From Defluviicoccus sp. (GTDB taxonomy: Bacteria > Pseudomonadota > Alphaproteobacteria > Rhodospirillales > Defluviicoccaceae), in assembly GCA_029624735.1 (NCBI GenBank), contig JARSSM010000011.1, positions 339,528 to 403,527 on the forward strand: a stretch of 64,000 nucleotides of DNA, given 5' to 3'. Within the stretch, counting starts at the first letter, position 1. Each line of letters starts with the position of its first letter. Of this stretch, positions 7,841-16,187 are shown piece after piece. The notes beneath the pieces were generated by a model. The model was not told where the DNA came from and searched no databases. It worked only from the letters and a program-made list of their open reading frames with translations. The translations under genes were made by a program, and so were the position numbers.

Positions 7841-9733
7841 TTAAGCGTTGACGCTGATTTCCGTCGCAACCGACAACAGCGTGAACGCCAGAGGTGCGTC
7901 GTCTTCGATCCGCCACAACGGTTGGATGCCGTCGTTGATCCAGCCAAGCATGCGCACGGTCTTGTCACCCGAGAATACGGGCGGCGGCGCGTCGAGCCCG
8001 CTCTGGCCTAGCCGGCGGAACGGAACCAGCATCGAGCCGCGACTCGTCACCAGTCGCAAGGCCGCTGTCTCGTGCAGGCGGAACGTTACCGAGATCGGTC
8101 GAACCTTGCCGCCCGGACCACCGGCGGTGGTGTTAACCGGCAACGGTTCGATGATGTGCCGGTAACCGAGGCCGGCCTGTACGCTCGTGGCCTCCTCTTC
8201 CAGCGTGATGCTGCCGCCGGTGACGGTCGCGTCAGGCCGGACGGCGCCCTCCGCAAGGATCTTCACAACCGATCCCTCAAGATGGTCAAGACCGCTCCAG
8301 GTCAACTTCGCCGTGCCGCTCGTACCGGTCAGAGCGGCATCGACGTTAACCGCGGGATCGAACACTTCGACGAAAAATCCGGCCGACCGCTCGACCAGCA
8401 CGTAAGTCCGCTCGCCTACGGTGCCAACAGCGAGAAACGTGCCAGCGGTTTCTTGTTGGCTCCAGGCGCTGACCTCTTCTTCCCGATAGACGGTGAGCGT
8501 CGCCATCGTGCCGTCGGCCATGACGACATGCAGCAGCCGCTCGGCACGGTCGTAATCCATGTCGACCGGCTGGCGGATGAGGTGGCGCGCCAGCAGGGCG
8601 AGGTCGGTCGACTGGTAGGCCTGCTCTGTGTCAGTGAACAAGAACTCGCGCAGCTGTGGCCCGTTGCGGGGCACGAATAGCGTTGCACCGTCGACATCAC
8701 GCGGCGGCACGGTGCGATCGACGGGCGAACCGATGCGGGTCTGCCGGCGCAGCTGAATGTTGGCCGGGATCAGCGGCTCGCCAGTCACCATCCACTCCGC
8801 GCCTGAGGTGAACACCTGGAGATGGCGCCCCGAAAACACGGCGCGAATGGCGTTGACCTGATCCGACAACAAAGGAAACTCGATGCTCTCGTCGTCGAGC
8901 CCCTCGCCGAGATCGAAATTGAACAGATCGCCCGATTTCGACAGCCAGAGCCGGTTAGGCAGATCGCGAGACCCGCCAATGACGAGGCGATCCTGGTGAA
9001 AACAGACCGCAACCGGCCAGCCGCGCAGATTAGAGAAGGCCTGTTCGCTCCAATCCGCTGTCGCTCCGGTGGAGGTCAGCGTCTCCTTGACGTCGGCGCG
9101 TACGGCGGTTGGCGAGACGAACTGGACGATCTGGGTCTCCTTATTGCCGATGCGCATGCGCAGGCCGACATGCTGCGTGGCGAAGACCGGATCGGAGGCG
9201 GTGACAGTGATCGTGCCGGTCGTTGCACTCGGCTGCACGGTTACCCAGTCACCGGCGTACTTGAAGTGCGGCGCGTACGTCCGCCCATTCTCACTGAAGA
9301 AGATCCAGTCGCTCAACACCCACTGCGCTGCCCCGATGCGCGTCAGCTGCTTCGGCGGCACGTCGGGATGAACGATGAGCAAGGTGTCGGCGCTTTGCGT
9401 CCAGTTCAGCTGCCGCAACTGAGCCGCGGTCCACGGGGTGACGAGTTCGGCAATGCGGATCTCGTCGCTATAAATGCGCAAGAGGCGGTCGGTCAGCAGC
9501 AGGAGATAGGTCTGTTCGGTGTTGAACTCGAAGGCAATCAAGCGCCCGGGACCGGCTGCGGTATCGACGAACCGTAGACCGGGCCTGCGGGTCACGCCGC
9601 CAGCGGGATGCACGAATACATTGCGCAAGGCTGAAGCGCCGTTCTCGTACGCACGCAGATCGCGCCGACCGAGCAGCGCAGGCGAAATCTCGCCCGCGGC
9701 GAAGCTCGTCTTTTGCACACGAAGGCGCGGCAT
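7841..9733 (-). CDS. Tail tubular protein B (T7 gp12-like)
   Basis: A 630-residue protein starting MPRLRVQKTSFAAGEISP. The typical opening of this family follows: ALLGRRDLRAYENGASALRN and GGVTRRPGLRFV. Further conserved pieces are AFEFNTEQTYLLLLTD, ADTLLIVHPDVPP, FHQDRLVIGGSRDLPNRLWLSKSGD and FTSGAEWMVTG. It forms the hollow nozzle of the short podoviral tail. Its ATG overlaps the stop of tail tubular A as ATGA, so the two are translationally coupled. The frame extends upstream of 9733, but that part overlaps the tail tubular A gene and is not real. Intact, with no stops or frameshifts. Confidence 0.9.
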   Translation of the reverse strand: MPRLRVQKTSFAAGEISPALLGRRDLRAYENGASALRNVFVHPAGGVTRRPGLRFVDTAAGPGRLIAFEFNTEQTYLLLLTDRLLRIYSDEIRIAELVTPWTAAQLRQLNWTQSADTLLIVHPDVPPKQLTRIGAAQWVLSDWIFFSENGRTYAPHFKYAGDWVTVQPSATTGTITVTASDPVFATQHVGLRMRIGNKETQIVQFVSPTAVRADVKETLTSTGATADWSEQAFSNLRGWPVAVCFHQDRLVIGGSRDLPNRLWLSKSGDLFNFDLGEGLDDESIEFPLLSDQVNAIRAVFSGRHLQVFTSGAEWMVTGEPLIPANIQLRRQTRIGSPVDRTVPPRDVDGATLFVPRNGPQLREFLFTDTEQAYQSTDLALLARHLIRQPVDMDYDRAERLLHVVMADGTMATLTVYREEEVSAWSQQETAGTFLAVGTVGERTYVLVERSAGFFVEVFDPAVNVDAALTGTSGTAKLTWSGLDHLEGSVVKILAEGAVRPDATVTGGSITLEEEATSVQAGLGYRHIIEPLPVNTTAGGPGGKVRPISVTFRLHETAALRLVTSRGSMLVPFRRLGQSGLDAPPPVFSGDKTVRMLGWINDGIQPLWRIEDDAPLAFTLLSVATEISVNA

Positions 9734-10302
9734 CAGTAGCGTTCCGAGATGAGGGTGAAATCGGTGATCTGGGGCGCCGTGTCCTCCTGCGCATCGATCA
9801 GCTTGGCGCGGCGGAATTCCGCTTCGGCAAGGTTGCGCATGCCTTCCCAGCGCGCGGTCGAGTCGGTGAGCGGAATGCAGAATTCCGCCGCCAAATGCGC
9901 CAGCAGCGCCATCGTGAAGAAGGGCGGGAAGTCGTCTTCGCGCGGCCGACAGATGTAGGTGAGCGTCACCTCGTCGGCATCGCAGTGAACCTGGCGCGCA
10001 TAGATCCGGTAGCGCAGGCCGGATCCCCGGCCGCCAGTGCCCGCCGAAAGCACGCGCAGGCAATCGGGCGGCAACTGAAACGCGTATTCGAAATCGGCCG
10101 TGGGCCGCTTCACAAGCCGCAGCAGGTCGGCTTGAGCGATCGCAAAGTTCCAGGGATGGGATGAGAGCAGTGCGTCGCGGGCAGCCGGATAGAGGTTCGC
10201 TGCGACCTCCGCCTCCAAGGTCCCCTCGTCGAAAGACGTGATCGTCCCAGCGCCGATCTTCAGCAGCGCCCGCGAACACAAGTCCAGGGGTGTCATACCC
10301 AT
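9733..10302 (-). CDS. Tail tubular protein A (T7 gp11-like)
   Basis: A 189-residue protein starting MGMTPLDLCSRALLKIG, with GAAGGGA upstream; a second ATG two codons later is also possible. Conserved family pieces are GAGTITSFDEGT, YPAARDALLSSHPWNFA, LPPDCLRVL, TYICRPREDDFPPFF and ALLAHLAAEFCIPLT. It is the adaptor ring joining the portal to the nozzle in podoviral tails. It sits between the capsid genes and tail tubular B exactly as in T7-like genomes. Confidence 0.9.
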   Translation of the reverse strand: MGMTPLDLCSRALLKIGAGTITSFDEGTLEAEVAANLYPAARDALLSSHPWNFAIAQADLLRLVKRPTADFEYAFQLPPDCLRVLSAGTGGRGSGLRYRIYARQVHCDADEVTLTYICRPREDDFPPFFTMALLAHLAAEFCIPLTDSTARWEGMRNLAEAEFRRAKLIDAQEDTAPQITDFTLISERY

Positions 10303-10437
10303 GGTGAAATCCCTTCACCGGAAAACGGATGGAATGGCGGGGCGGCGTTCACCGGAGCCGTTCCCCGATCCGAGCTGCGATCGAGGAACGGCCGCCGGTG
10401 CGACGCGCTCGCCGGCTCACGAGCCGACGTCATTCGT

Positions 10438-10707
10438 TTATGCGTCGTTGACGGTCCCGAAGGCGGTCAGGTTGGCGACATCGACCACGCTGCCGGTATT
10501 GGTCTTGACGACAAAGACGCCCGCCCCCTTGCTCGCCGAATTGTCGACGTTTGCAAGGATCATATCGCCGCTCCGCAGCATGTCGGTTGCGGTGTTGAAA
10601 TAGCCGGCGGTGCCAACTGCCGTCGCGGTATCGTTGGTGAGGTAGTGCCACAGCGTGAAGCCGTTGGCGTAGGCCAGCACGCTCAAGCGCTTGGGATCAT
10701 AGGCCAT
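10438..10707 (-). CDS. Small phage protein downstream of capsid (possible decoration protein)
   Basis: An 89-residue protein starting MAYDPKRLSVLAYANGF, 14 bp after the capsid stop, with GGAG upstream. The rest reads as a beta-rich small domain (LWHYLTND, MLRSGDMILANVDNSAS, GAGVFVVKTNTGSVVDVANL). I have no firm family name. Its place directly after the capsid gene and its size suggest a head-decoration or other virion accessory protein; this is inference. Confidence 0.55.
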   Translation of the reverse strand: MAYDPKRLSVLAYANGFTLWHYLTNDTATAVGTAGYFNTATDMLRSGDMILANVDNSASKGAGVFVVKTNTGSVVDVANLTAFGTVNDA

Positions 10708-10721
10708 TTTGGGGCGCTCCG

Positions 10722-11540
10722 TCAGTTTTCGTTGCAGGAGAAGGCGACGACGCCGCTGCCATCGATCAGGCACGCGCCCTGGCTCATCATGTTGTTGACG
10801 AAGTGGGCGGCGCGGTCACCGTGCCAGGTGATATCGGTCTTCACATCGGAGCCGACGGCATGACCGACCGCGGTCTTGTGGTACCAGAAGCACCGGCGGA
10901 TGCCGGCGCTCACCGGCAGCCCGGAGTGCGGGAGCCAGAGAGTGCCCAGCCAGCGCTTCGCCTGGGTCCCTTTCCACGGCAGATCGTCACCGCCGACATA
11001 GTCGGCATTTGCGAACTCCTCGACGTTGAGGAGGTCACTCCACTGCTTCCAACCGACGATCGCGAAGCGCTGTCCGTCGTCCGGAACATCGGCCCCGCCC
11101 AGCGTCTCGAAGGCGGCCAGAATCTTCTCTTTCGTCAGGCCGTCGGTCGTGCCGCCGACCGTTGCCGTCACCGTCGCCAGCTGCTTGATGATGAGTTCAT
11201 CGGTCTTCCGGCCGAGCGCATAGGCACCGGCACGAGCAACGACCTGCTGCTCGTTGATGTTGGTCTTCAGTTCATCGAGGCGATCGACCCAGTCGCCAGC
11301 GTAGTAGTCGTAAAGCACGCACTCGACCGGCTGATGATCGACGTTCATGACCGGCACCTTGCCGTGACGCGCTTTCGTCGCGGCGACGCCCTTACCCACT
11401 TTCTGGAAGGTTGTGGTCGCGCCAATGACCGCGTCCTTGACACGAACGGTGTTGCGAAGCTTCGAGCCCATCTGCTGGTACTGGATGTGCACTTCGGCTT
11501 CGAAATTCTTGATGAAAGCCTGATCGACAGAAGTCGACAT
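10722..11540 (-). CDS. Major capsid protein
   Basis: A 272-residue protein starting MSTSVDQAFIKNFEAEVHIQYQQ, with AGGAG at a good distance. The sequence (GATTTFQKVGKGVAATKARHG, VECVLYDYYAGDWVDRLDELK, ALGRKTDELII, DGQRFAIVGWKQWSDLL) is that of the capsid family found in podoviruses and prophages of alphaproteobacteria. It lies directly after the scaffold gene, with no gap other than about 240 bp of leader. The gene is complete. Confidence 0.85.
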   Translation of the reverse strand: MSTSVDQAFIKNFEAEVHIQYQQMGSKLRNTVRVKDAVIGATTTFQKVGKGVAATKARHGKVPVMNVDHQPVECVLYDYYAGDWVDRLDELKTNINEQQVVARAGAYALGRKTDELIIKQLATVTATVGGTTDGLTKEKILAAFETLGGADVPDDGQRFAIVGWKQWSDLLNVEEFANADYVGGDDLPWKGTQAKRWLGTLWLPHSGLPVSAGIRRCFWYHKTAVGHAVGSDVKTDITWHGDRAAHFVNNMMSQGACLIDGSGVVAFSCNEN

Positions 11541-11781
11541 GCAAGAATCTCCTGGTTCGTAATTGACCTGTCTTGCGAACGAAGCAGCGCTTGCCGGTTA
11601 TGGTGGTGCCGCCGGCACATGCGCTTGCGCCAGAACCGGGCCCGGTATCGGATCGATCCGGGTTGTCCGGTCGGCTTATCTCAGGGACGAGAACGATTTG
11701 TCGGACCGCCCGGCTGGAGGCCCTTTCGCCTTCGGCAATTGCGGGAGAGCGCGCCCCAGCATTGGGATCGCGCTCAACCGC

Positions 11782-12543
11782 CTAATCCTGGTAAAGCTTG
11801 CGGAATCCTGCGCGAACCTTGTTCACGATGGCCGGATCCTGATCGCGCCAGTAGCGCGGATCGCGCATCAGCGTCTTCAGATCAGCCTCGGTCGCTACGC
11901 TCGCACCGGCCTCGCCTTCGCGCACCAGCCCGGGCTCGCCGTTGCTCATCAGGCGCTCCATGGCGAGCACGCCCTCGTAGGTCGTCGACAGCGCATCAAA
12001 TACGCGCTGAGGCAGGTTCGCACGCCCCCACGCATCAAGCTGGCGCGCCGTTTCCCGCCACCGCTGTTCGCCACCGAAGTGTTTGACGAGACGCGTGACT
12101 TGGCCTTCCGTTTCGAACAGGGTCGCGATTTCGGTCACCATCGGCATCAGCCGTTCCGAGGCCAGGTCGTAAACGAGTTGTGCCTGTTCCTGCGAGAAGC
12201 CAGCTGCGTGCAGGCGGCGGTTAAGGTCCGCATCGCTCTCCAGAAGTTCGGTCTGGATCTTGATGTTGTAGTCCTCGGGCCGCGCCGGCAGCTCTCGGGC
12301 CGAAAGGCCGCCCAGCTTGCGTTCGAGCTCGACGTAGGACTTGACGAGCGCGTCGGTGCGCAGTTCGCCCTTCTCGTCGTCCCAGAACTTTTCTGGAATG
12401 CCGACAGGCCGCTCGGTGCCCGCAGTCTGCGCCGGTGTCTCGTTGTCGTCGCTGGCGAGCGAACCTGCAGCGGAGGCATCCGCCGTCACGCTCAGGAGGT
12501 TGTCGACAGTCTCGGTTTCTTTGGCTGACAGATCGTCGGTCAC
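11782..12543 (-). CDS. Capsid scaffolding/assembly protein (T7 gp9-like)
   Basis: A 253-residue protein with a GTG start and GAGGG upstream. The N-terminus is acidic and disordered. GIPEKFWDDEKGELRTDALVK and YVELERKLGG then give the recurring scaffold signature, and PEDYNIKI the start of the coiled domain. The C-terminus (LMRDPRYWRDQDPAIVNKV, GFRKLYQ) is also typical of phage scaffolds and prohead cores. It directs prohead assembly and is absent from mature heads. Start and stop overlap as GTGA with the Bbp19-like gene. Confidence 0.85.
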   Translation of the reverse strand: MTDDLSAKETETVDNLLSVTADASAAGSLASDDNETPAQTAGTERPVGIPEKFWDDEKGELRTDALVKSYVELERKLGGLSARELPARPEDYNIKIQTELLESDADLNRRLHAAGFSQEQAQLVYDLASERLMPMVTEIATLFETEGQVTRLVKHFGGEQRWRETARQLDAWGRANLPQRVFDALSTTYEGVLAMERLMSNGEPGLVREGEAGASVATEADLKTLMRDPRYWRDQDPAIVNKVRAGFRKLYQD

Positions 12544-12842
12544 GTTTCCCTCTTGCGATTGTGTGGGCCGCCCGCGCCTTTGGCGACGAGGGCCTCGACG
12601 TAAAGAACCAGCTGGCGCTGACCTTCGGCGTAGCGCATGAGCGCTTCCGAGGCCTGCGGGCCGAGCGCCTTCTCGATGGTGAGACGGCGGAGGTGGCCAA
12701 GAACTTGTCGCCCGTCGGCAGAAACGAAGCAGCGCGCGAAGACAGTTGCCAATTCCGCCTCACCGGCCTCGTTGCTTGGCTGTGCCTCGCCGCTGGACCG
12801 ATCCGTATCGAACCAGTCCCATCCCTGACTTGGTGGGTTCAT
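12540..12842 (-). CDS. Bbp19-like phage protein
   Basis: A 100-residue protein between portal and scaffold genes, overlapping both by 4 bp (ATGA at 12839-12842, GTGA at 12540-12543). The core ELATVFARCFVSADGRQVLGHLRRL and the end EGQRQLVLYVEALV resemble the Bbp19 family first seen in Bordetella phage BPP-1. The function is unknown; its fixed place next to the portal suggests an assembly role. Confidence 0.6.
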   Translation of the reverse strand: MNPPSQGWDWFDTDRSSGEAQPSNEAGEAELATVFARCFVSADGRQVLGHLRRLTIEKALGPQASEALMRYAEGQRQLVLYVEALVAKGAGGPHNRKRET

Positions 12843-14374
12843 TGGACCGCCTTCATGATGGCTTCCGGCAACCCTGAAGCCGCCAGCAAGGCGGCACCCT
12901 CGTCAACGGCCGCCGGCGGATGGCTCAGTTCCTCCGGGACGCCGAGCGCTCGTCCGAGCCAGCGCGCGGCGGCGACTTGGTCCACCGAGGCGATCGCCGC
13001 TGGGCCGAGTTTGCTCACGACATCGAGCCATAGGAGCGTGTTCTGGATGCTCTGCTGCGCCTGATAGCGGGCCTGCGGCGAGCGGTATTCGAGGGCGACC
13101 GTGCGACCATCGAGCGGGAAATCGGGGATCTCGCCACGGCGGCCGAGGATGGCCTGGGCACGGGTAATCAGCGGCGACAACAACTCGCTCTGCAGCCGGC
13201 CATAGGTCGCGCCCAGCACCCGCGCCATTTCCGCAGCGCGCTCCAGAACTTCCGTTGCCGTCATCCGCGGGCTGTTGACCTGGCCCAGGAAATCGACGAA
13301 CAGGGCCTTGCGGATACGCGAGCGCAGCTGGTCGAGAACGATCTCGGAAACATCGAACCGGCCCGGCGTCTGCAGCGGCGTCAGGCCGGCCGAACCGACC
13401 GCCTTCGGAATGATCGTTCCCGGCACCAGCTTGATCGTCGCCGGGTTGATGACGCCATCATCGTCCGCCTGCCAGATCCCGGTGACCGCGATCGAGGCAT
13501 TCTTTAGAACGAGTTCGACAACCTTGTTGGCGGTTTTGATGTCCGGCAGGGCCTTCATCACCGGGGAGCGGCCATACGTCTCGCCCGGTGCCTTGAGCCA
13601 GCGGAAATTGATGAACGGCGACGCGGCGAAGGTCCCTTCGGCGAGGACGGCCGGGGCCTGCTGCCGCAGCGCATCGAGCTCGGCAATCGCCATGTAACGG
13701 TAGGTTCCGGCTTCAGGCAGGACGGCTTCGATCACGCCCAAGCGTGTGTCCGGCTCGTTGTCCATTGTGGTGACGAGCCCGGGATGGGACGCCGCTTGGG
13801 GAAAGCGCGCTAACAGCTGTGCAACGGTAAGCTCGGTGCGGCGGAACGTGGTGTCGAGACGCCCCGAGGGTCCCTCTTCGAGCAGCACCTGCGAGAGAGG
13901 AACGGCCGTGAAGCGAAACGCGGACGTTTCGCCGGGCGCTGCCTCTTCAAACAAGAGGGATGCACTGCCAGCCGTCACCAGATCGAGGTAGCACTGGTGC
14001 ATTTCGACGGCGAAGTTAGAGCGATCGAAATGCGATTGAATGATCGTCGTCGCCCGCTCGAGCTCCGGACCGACCGCCCAGCGCTCGCCAGCCTCAATGT
14101 CGGGGCCGGAGGCAAAGCCGAACCAGCGCGCCCATGGCGGCGTCAATTGCGCCATCAGGCTGGCAGCGAGTTGATCCACCGCATCGGGCGCGGTGCCGTC
14201 GAACAGACGATCCGTCCGCCGAACCCCTTGCACCGACGCACGCACGGCGGTGTCACGGCTGGGCAGGGCGTAATCGTAGCATTCCTGCCACAAGCTCTCC
14301 CAGCCGGAGCGCCGCTCTCGGGCGCGCTGATAGCGGCGGATTACGTCCTGAGGGTTAAGACCCGACATCGTCAT
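12839..14374 (-). CDS. Portal / head-tail connector protein (T7 gp8-like)
   Basis: A 511-residue protein starting MTMSGLNPQDVIRRYQRARERR, with GGAG five bases upstream. Conserved family pieces are WESLWQECYDYALPSRD, TDRLFDGTAPDAVDQLAASLMAQLTPPWARWF, SHFDRSNFAVEMHQCYLDLV, ETYGRSPVMKALPDIKTAN and RMTATEVLERAAEM. It forms the dodecameric ring through which DNA enters and leaves the head. It heads the structural part of the operon, about 90 bp after the 180-residue gene. Complete, with no lesions. Confidence 0.92.
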   Translation of the reverse strand: MTMSGLNPQDVIRRYQRARERRSGWESLWQECYDYALPSRDTAVRASVQGVRRTDRLFDGTAPDAVDQLAASLMAQLTPPWARWFGFASGPDIEAGERWAVGPELERATTIIQSHFDRSNFAVEMHQCYLDLVTAGSASLLFEEAAPGETSAFRFTAVPLSQVLLEEGPSGRLDTTFRRTELTVAQLLARFPQAASHPGLVTTMDNEPDTRLGVIEAVLPEAGTYRYMAIAELDALRQQAPAVLAEGTFAASPFINFRWLKAPGETYGRSPVMKALPDIKTANKVVELVLKNASIAVTGIWQADDDGVINPATIKLVPGTIIPKAVGSAGLTPLQTPGRFDVSEIVLDQLRSRIRKALFVDFLGQVNSPRMTATEVLERAAEMARVLGATYGRLQSELLSPLITRAQAILGRRGEIPDFPLDGRTVALEYRSPQARYQAQQSIQNTLLWLDVVSKLGPAAIASVDQVAAARWLGRALGVPEELSHPPAAVDEGAALLAASGLPEAIMKAVQ

Positions 14375-14467
14375 GCTGACTCCGCGCACGGTTGACTTGG
14401 CGGCGCCGTTAAGGGCAACGGCGAACGGTAGGGACACACGCAATACCCACTTGACAGGCGCTTCATC

Positions 14468-15010
14468 CTAGGAAAGATCACGGTCATCGCCGTGCGCCAG
14501 GACCAGCGACGACGCTTGGACACACTTCGGCCCGTCGTATCTAGGACTATATTCATAGACGGACCTCGTGTCAAGCGTCTCTTGCGTGCGCTTCGGCGCG
14601 AGCGCCAGGAGGTGGCGGTAGAGTTGCCAGGGTGTCAGGACAAAGGGCGCCCTGATGCCGAGCACGCGCTTGACAATCTCGACGCAGGTCAGCGGCCGAA
14701 GCCTGGCCCCTCGCCGCGGCGCTTCGCGAATCTCGGTCGCAACCACGGTAAATCCGCGCTCGCAGTACCAGTCGGCCACAACGGCCGGGGTTGCCGGCCG
14801 CACACTGCCAAGGAGCATCTGGTTGGAAAGCGGGTCACAGACGATGGCGGTGTCGCCCTGGAACACCACCACGAAGCAGTGGCGGAAACCGGCACGCAGC
14901 GCCTTGAGCCAGCGAATACCCGTCATGCCTGTAAAGACGACAAGAGCAACAAACGCATCTTCGGTGAGGTCGGCAGGGGTGCCCGCAGCGAGCGGGATGC
15001 GCGTCGCCAT
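14468..15010 (-). CDS. Unknown phage-cluster protein, possible permuted papain-like fold
   Basis: A 180-residue protein starting MATRIPLAAGTP; its ATG overlaps the stop of the preceding gene (ATGA). RHCFVVVF then DTAIVCDPLSNQM and, about 60 residues later, LTCVEIVKRVLGI followed by LTPWQLYRHL give the order His - Asp - Cys. In circularly permuted NlpC/P60-like proteins the histidine also comes before the cysteine, so a cysteine peptidase or amidase is possible. This is inference from motif order only; the protein may have another function. Confidence 0.4.
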   Translation of the reverse strand: MATRIPLAAGTPADLTEDAFVALVVFTGMTGIRWLKALRAGFRHCFVVVFQGDTAIVCDPLSNQMLLGSVRPATPAVVADWYCERGFTVVATEIREAPRRGARLRPLTCVEIVKRVLGIRAPFVLTPWQLYRHLLALAPKRTQETLDTRSVYEYSPRYDGPKCVQASSLVLAHGDDRDLS

Positions 15011-15378
15011 CAGGCTACTATTCCTTTCTCCTGCAAGACGGTGGTCAGCCGGTCGATCGCCTGCTCCCACAGCCGGGCAGGTTCTTCCTCCTCGGGACAG
15101 CGGGGATCAGGCGGACGCCCGAACACGCCGAAGTGTCCCAGAACGGCGAGGTGCCGACGGCGAAGAAGTCCTTTGCGCTGCAAACTAACGGCTGCACGAT
15201 AAATATCGTCGGGGTCGCACGGGCGCACAGAAGCGCCCGGAACTGGGGCAAAACGCGCGCCCTGCCGGCGGACGACCTGGCAGCGGGCGAACCAGAACCA
15301 TGCCTCCTCGGCCGTCGCAAAGGGCTGTGCCGGGGAGTCCCCGCAGAACGATCTGGGAACGAAACGTGTGGTGGTCAC
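15010..15378 (-). CDS. Unknown small protein, first gene of phage cluster
   Basis: A 122-residue protein with a GTG start and AAGGA upstream. Recurring-looking pieces are FATAEEAWFWFARCQ, RPCDPDDIYRAAVSLQRKGLL and LWEQAIDRLTTVLQEKGI. No known domain is recognised. It is the first gene after the predicted operon promoter and overlaps the next gene by ATGA, so it is expressed with the structural genes. Regulatory or packaging functions are both possible. Confidence 0.5.
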   Translation of the reverse strand: MTTTRFVPRSFCGDSPAQPFATAEEAWFWFARCQVVRRQGARFAPVPGASVRPCDPDDIYRAAVSLQRKGLLRRRHLAVLGHFGVFGRPPDPRCPEEEEPARLWEQAIDRLTTVLQEKGIVA

Positions 15379-15417
15379 AGCCCGAGCGGTCCTTCCAGTG
15401 GCTTGTCGTTATCGATG

Positions 15418-15446
15418 GCTATATAGGATGATACTCCTGTTTGCAA
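15418..15446 (-). promoter_or_regulatory. Predicted promoter and possible operator of phage cluster
   Basis: On the minus strand TTGCAA (15441-15446) and TATAGC (15418-15423) are separated by 17 bp and would start a transcript about 35 bases before the first phage-cluster gene. The spacer holds AGGA-TGATAC-TCCT (15425-15438), an imperfect palindrome that could be an operator for the divergent S24 regulator. TTGCAA is self-complementary, so it could serve both directions. Prediction only. Confidence 0.45.
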
Positions 15447-15503
15447 GCCTGTTTTGAATTCGTTCCTAGTGCATTTTGCCCTCGAATGGCTGATAATGTT
15501 CCC

Positions 15504-16136
15504 ATGGTGAAGCACGCAGACATATGGCAGGCCATCGACACGCTTGCCGCTCGGCGCGGTCTTTCCGCCTCTGGCTTGGCCAAGCGGGCGCGCCTGGATC
15601 CGACCACGTTCAACAAAAGCAAACGGATGACCCGCGACGGCCGGCCGCGCTGGCCGAGCACGGAGAGCATCGCCAAAATTCTGGAAGCGACCGGAGCGAC
15701 GCTGGGCGAGTTCACCAACTATGCGAGCGGCGGCAAAGCCTCAGGCGGCTTACAGAATATTCCGCTGATCGGCATGGCGCAGGCCGGCGCTAAGGGATAT
15801 TTCGATGATGCTGGCTACCCCGTCGGCGGGGCCTGGGAAGATGTCAACTTCCCCGAGATCGGCGACCCGCACGCGTATGCGCTTGAGATCAGCGGCGACA
15901 GTATGGAGCCCGTTTACCGCGACGGTGACATCGTCATCGTCTGTCCGCAGGCGAATGTCCGCCGCGGCGACCGCGTCGTCGTCAAGACCAAGGCCGGCGA
16001 GGTGATGGCGAAGATGCTGAAACGGCAGACTGCGCACAAGCTTGAGCTGAAGTCGCTCAACCCCGAGCACCCGGACCTCGTATTTTCGGACGAGGAAGTC
16101 GATTGGGTTGCGCGCATCCTTTGGGCCAGCCAGTAA
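15504..16136 (+). CDS. HTH / S24 LexA-CI-like autoprotease regulator
   Basis: A 210-residue protein starting MVKHADIWQAID; an ATG six codons upstream is also possible, and neither has a clear ribosome-binding site. The N-terminal HTH is GLSASGLAKRARLDPTTFNKSKR, followed by RWPSTESIAKIL. The S24 domain keeps a possible Ala-Gly cleavage site (QAGA, near residue 94), the nucleophile in GDSMEPVYRDGD (Ser133) and the general base Lys170, 37 residues later as in LexA. This family is common in alphaproteobacterial chromosomes outside prophages, but here it faces the phage cluster across 125 bp and may repress it. DNA-damage induction would follow from the family mechanism. Confidence 0.8.
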   Translation: MVKHADIWQAIDTLAARRGLSASGLAKRARLDPTTFNKSKRMTRDGRPRWPSTESIAKILEATGATLGEFTNYASGGKASGGLQNIPLIGMAQAGAKGYFDDAGYPVGGAWEDVNFPEIGDPHAYALEISGDSMEPVYRDGDIVIVCPQANVRRGDRVVVKTKAGEVMAKMLKRQTAHKLELKSLNPEHPDLVFSDEEVDWVARILWASQ

Positions 16137-16187
16137 CCCAGCCACGATCGCGCGTACCGGCGGACTAATCCGCGTCGCGCGGGCGCG

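Larger units (their letters stand above)
4464..15378 (-). mobile_element. Reduced, probably domesticated podovirus-like structural cluster
   Basis: Thirteen genes on one strand, many overlapping by ATGA or GTGA, follow the T7 morphogenesis order: portal, scaffold, capsid, tail tubular A, tail tubular B, holin-like, small and large terminase, then a hydrolase. All recognisable genes are intact. There is no integrase, polymerase, replication, tail-fibre or internal-core gene. The block is flanked within about 250 bp by core genes (gcrA on the left, the S24 regulator and lysK on the right). No attachment-site repeat was recognised. It may be a decayed prophage, a phage-derived particle, or a gene-transfer-agent-like element. 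Confidence 0.8.

Noticed and set aside
9734..10318. N-terminal extension of tail tubular B up to 10318
   Set aside because: It overlaps the clearly real tail tubular A gene in another frame; MPRLRVQK at 9733 is the family start.
4464..15378. Complete temperate phage
   Set aside because: No integrase, replication, lysogeny (beyond the external S24 gene) or tail-fibre genes, and no attachment-site repeats seen.
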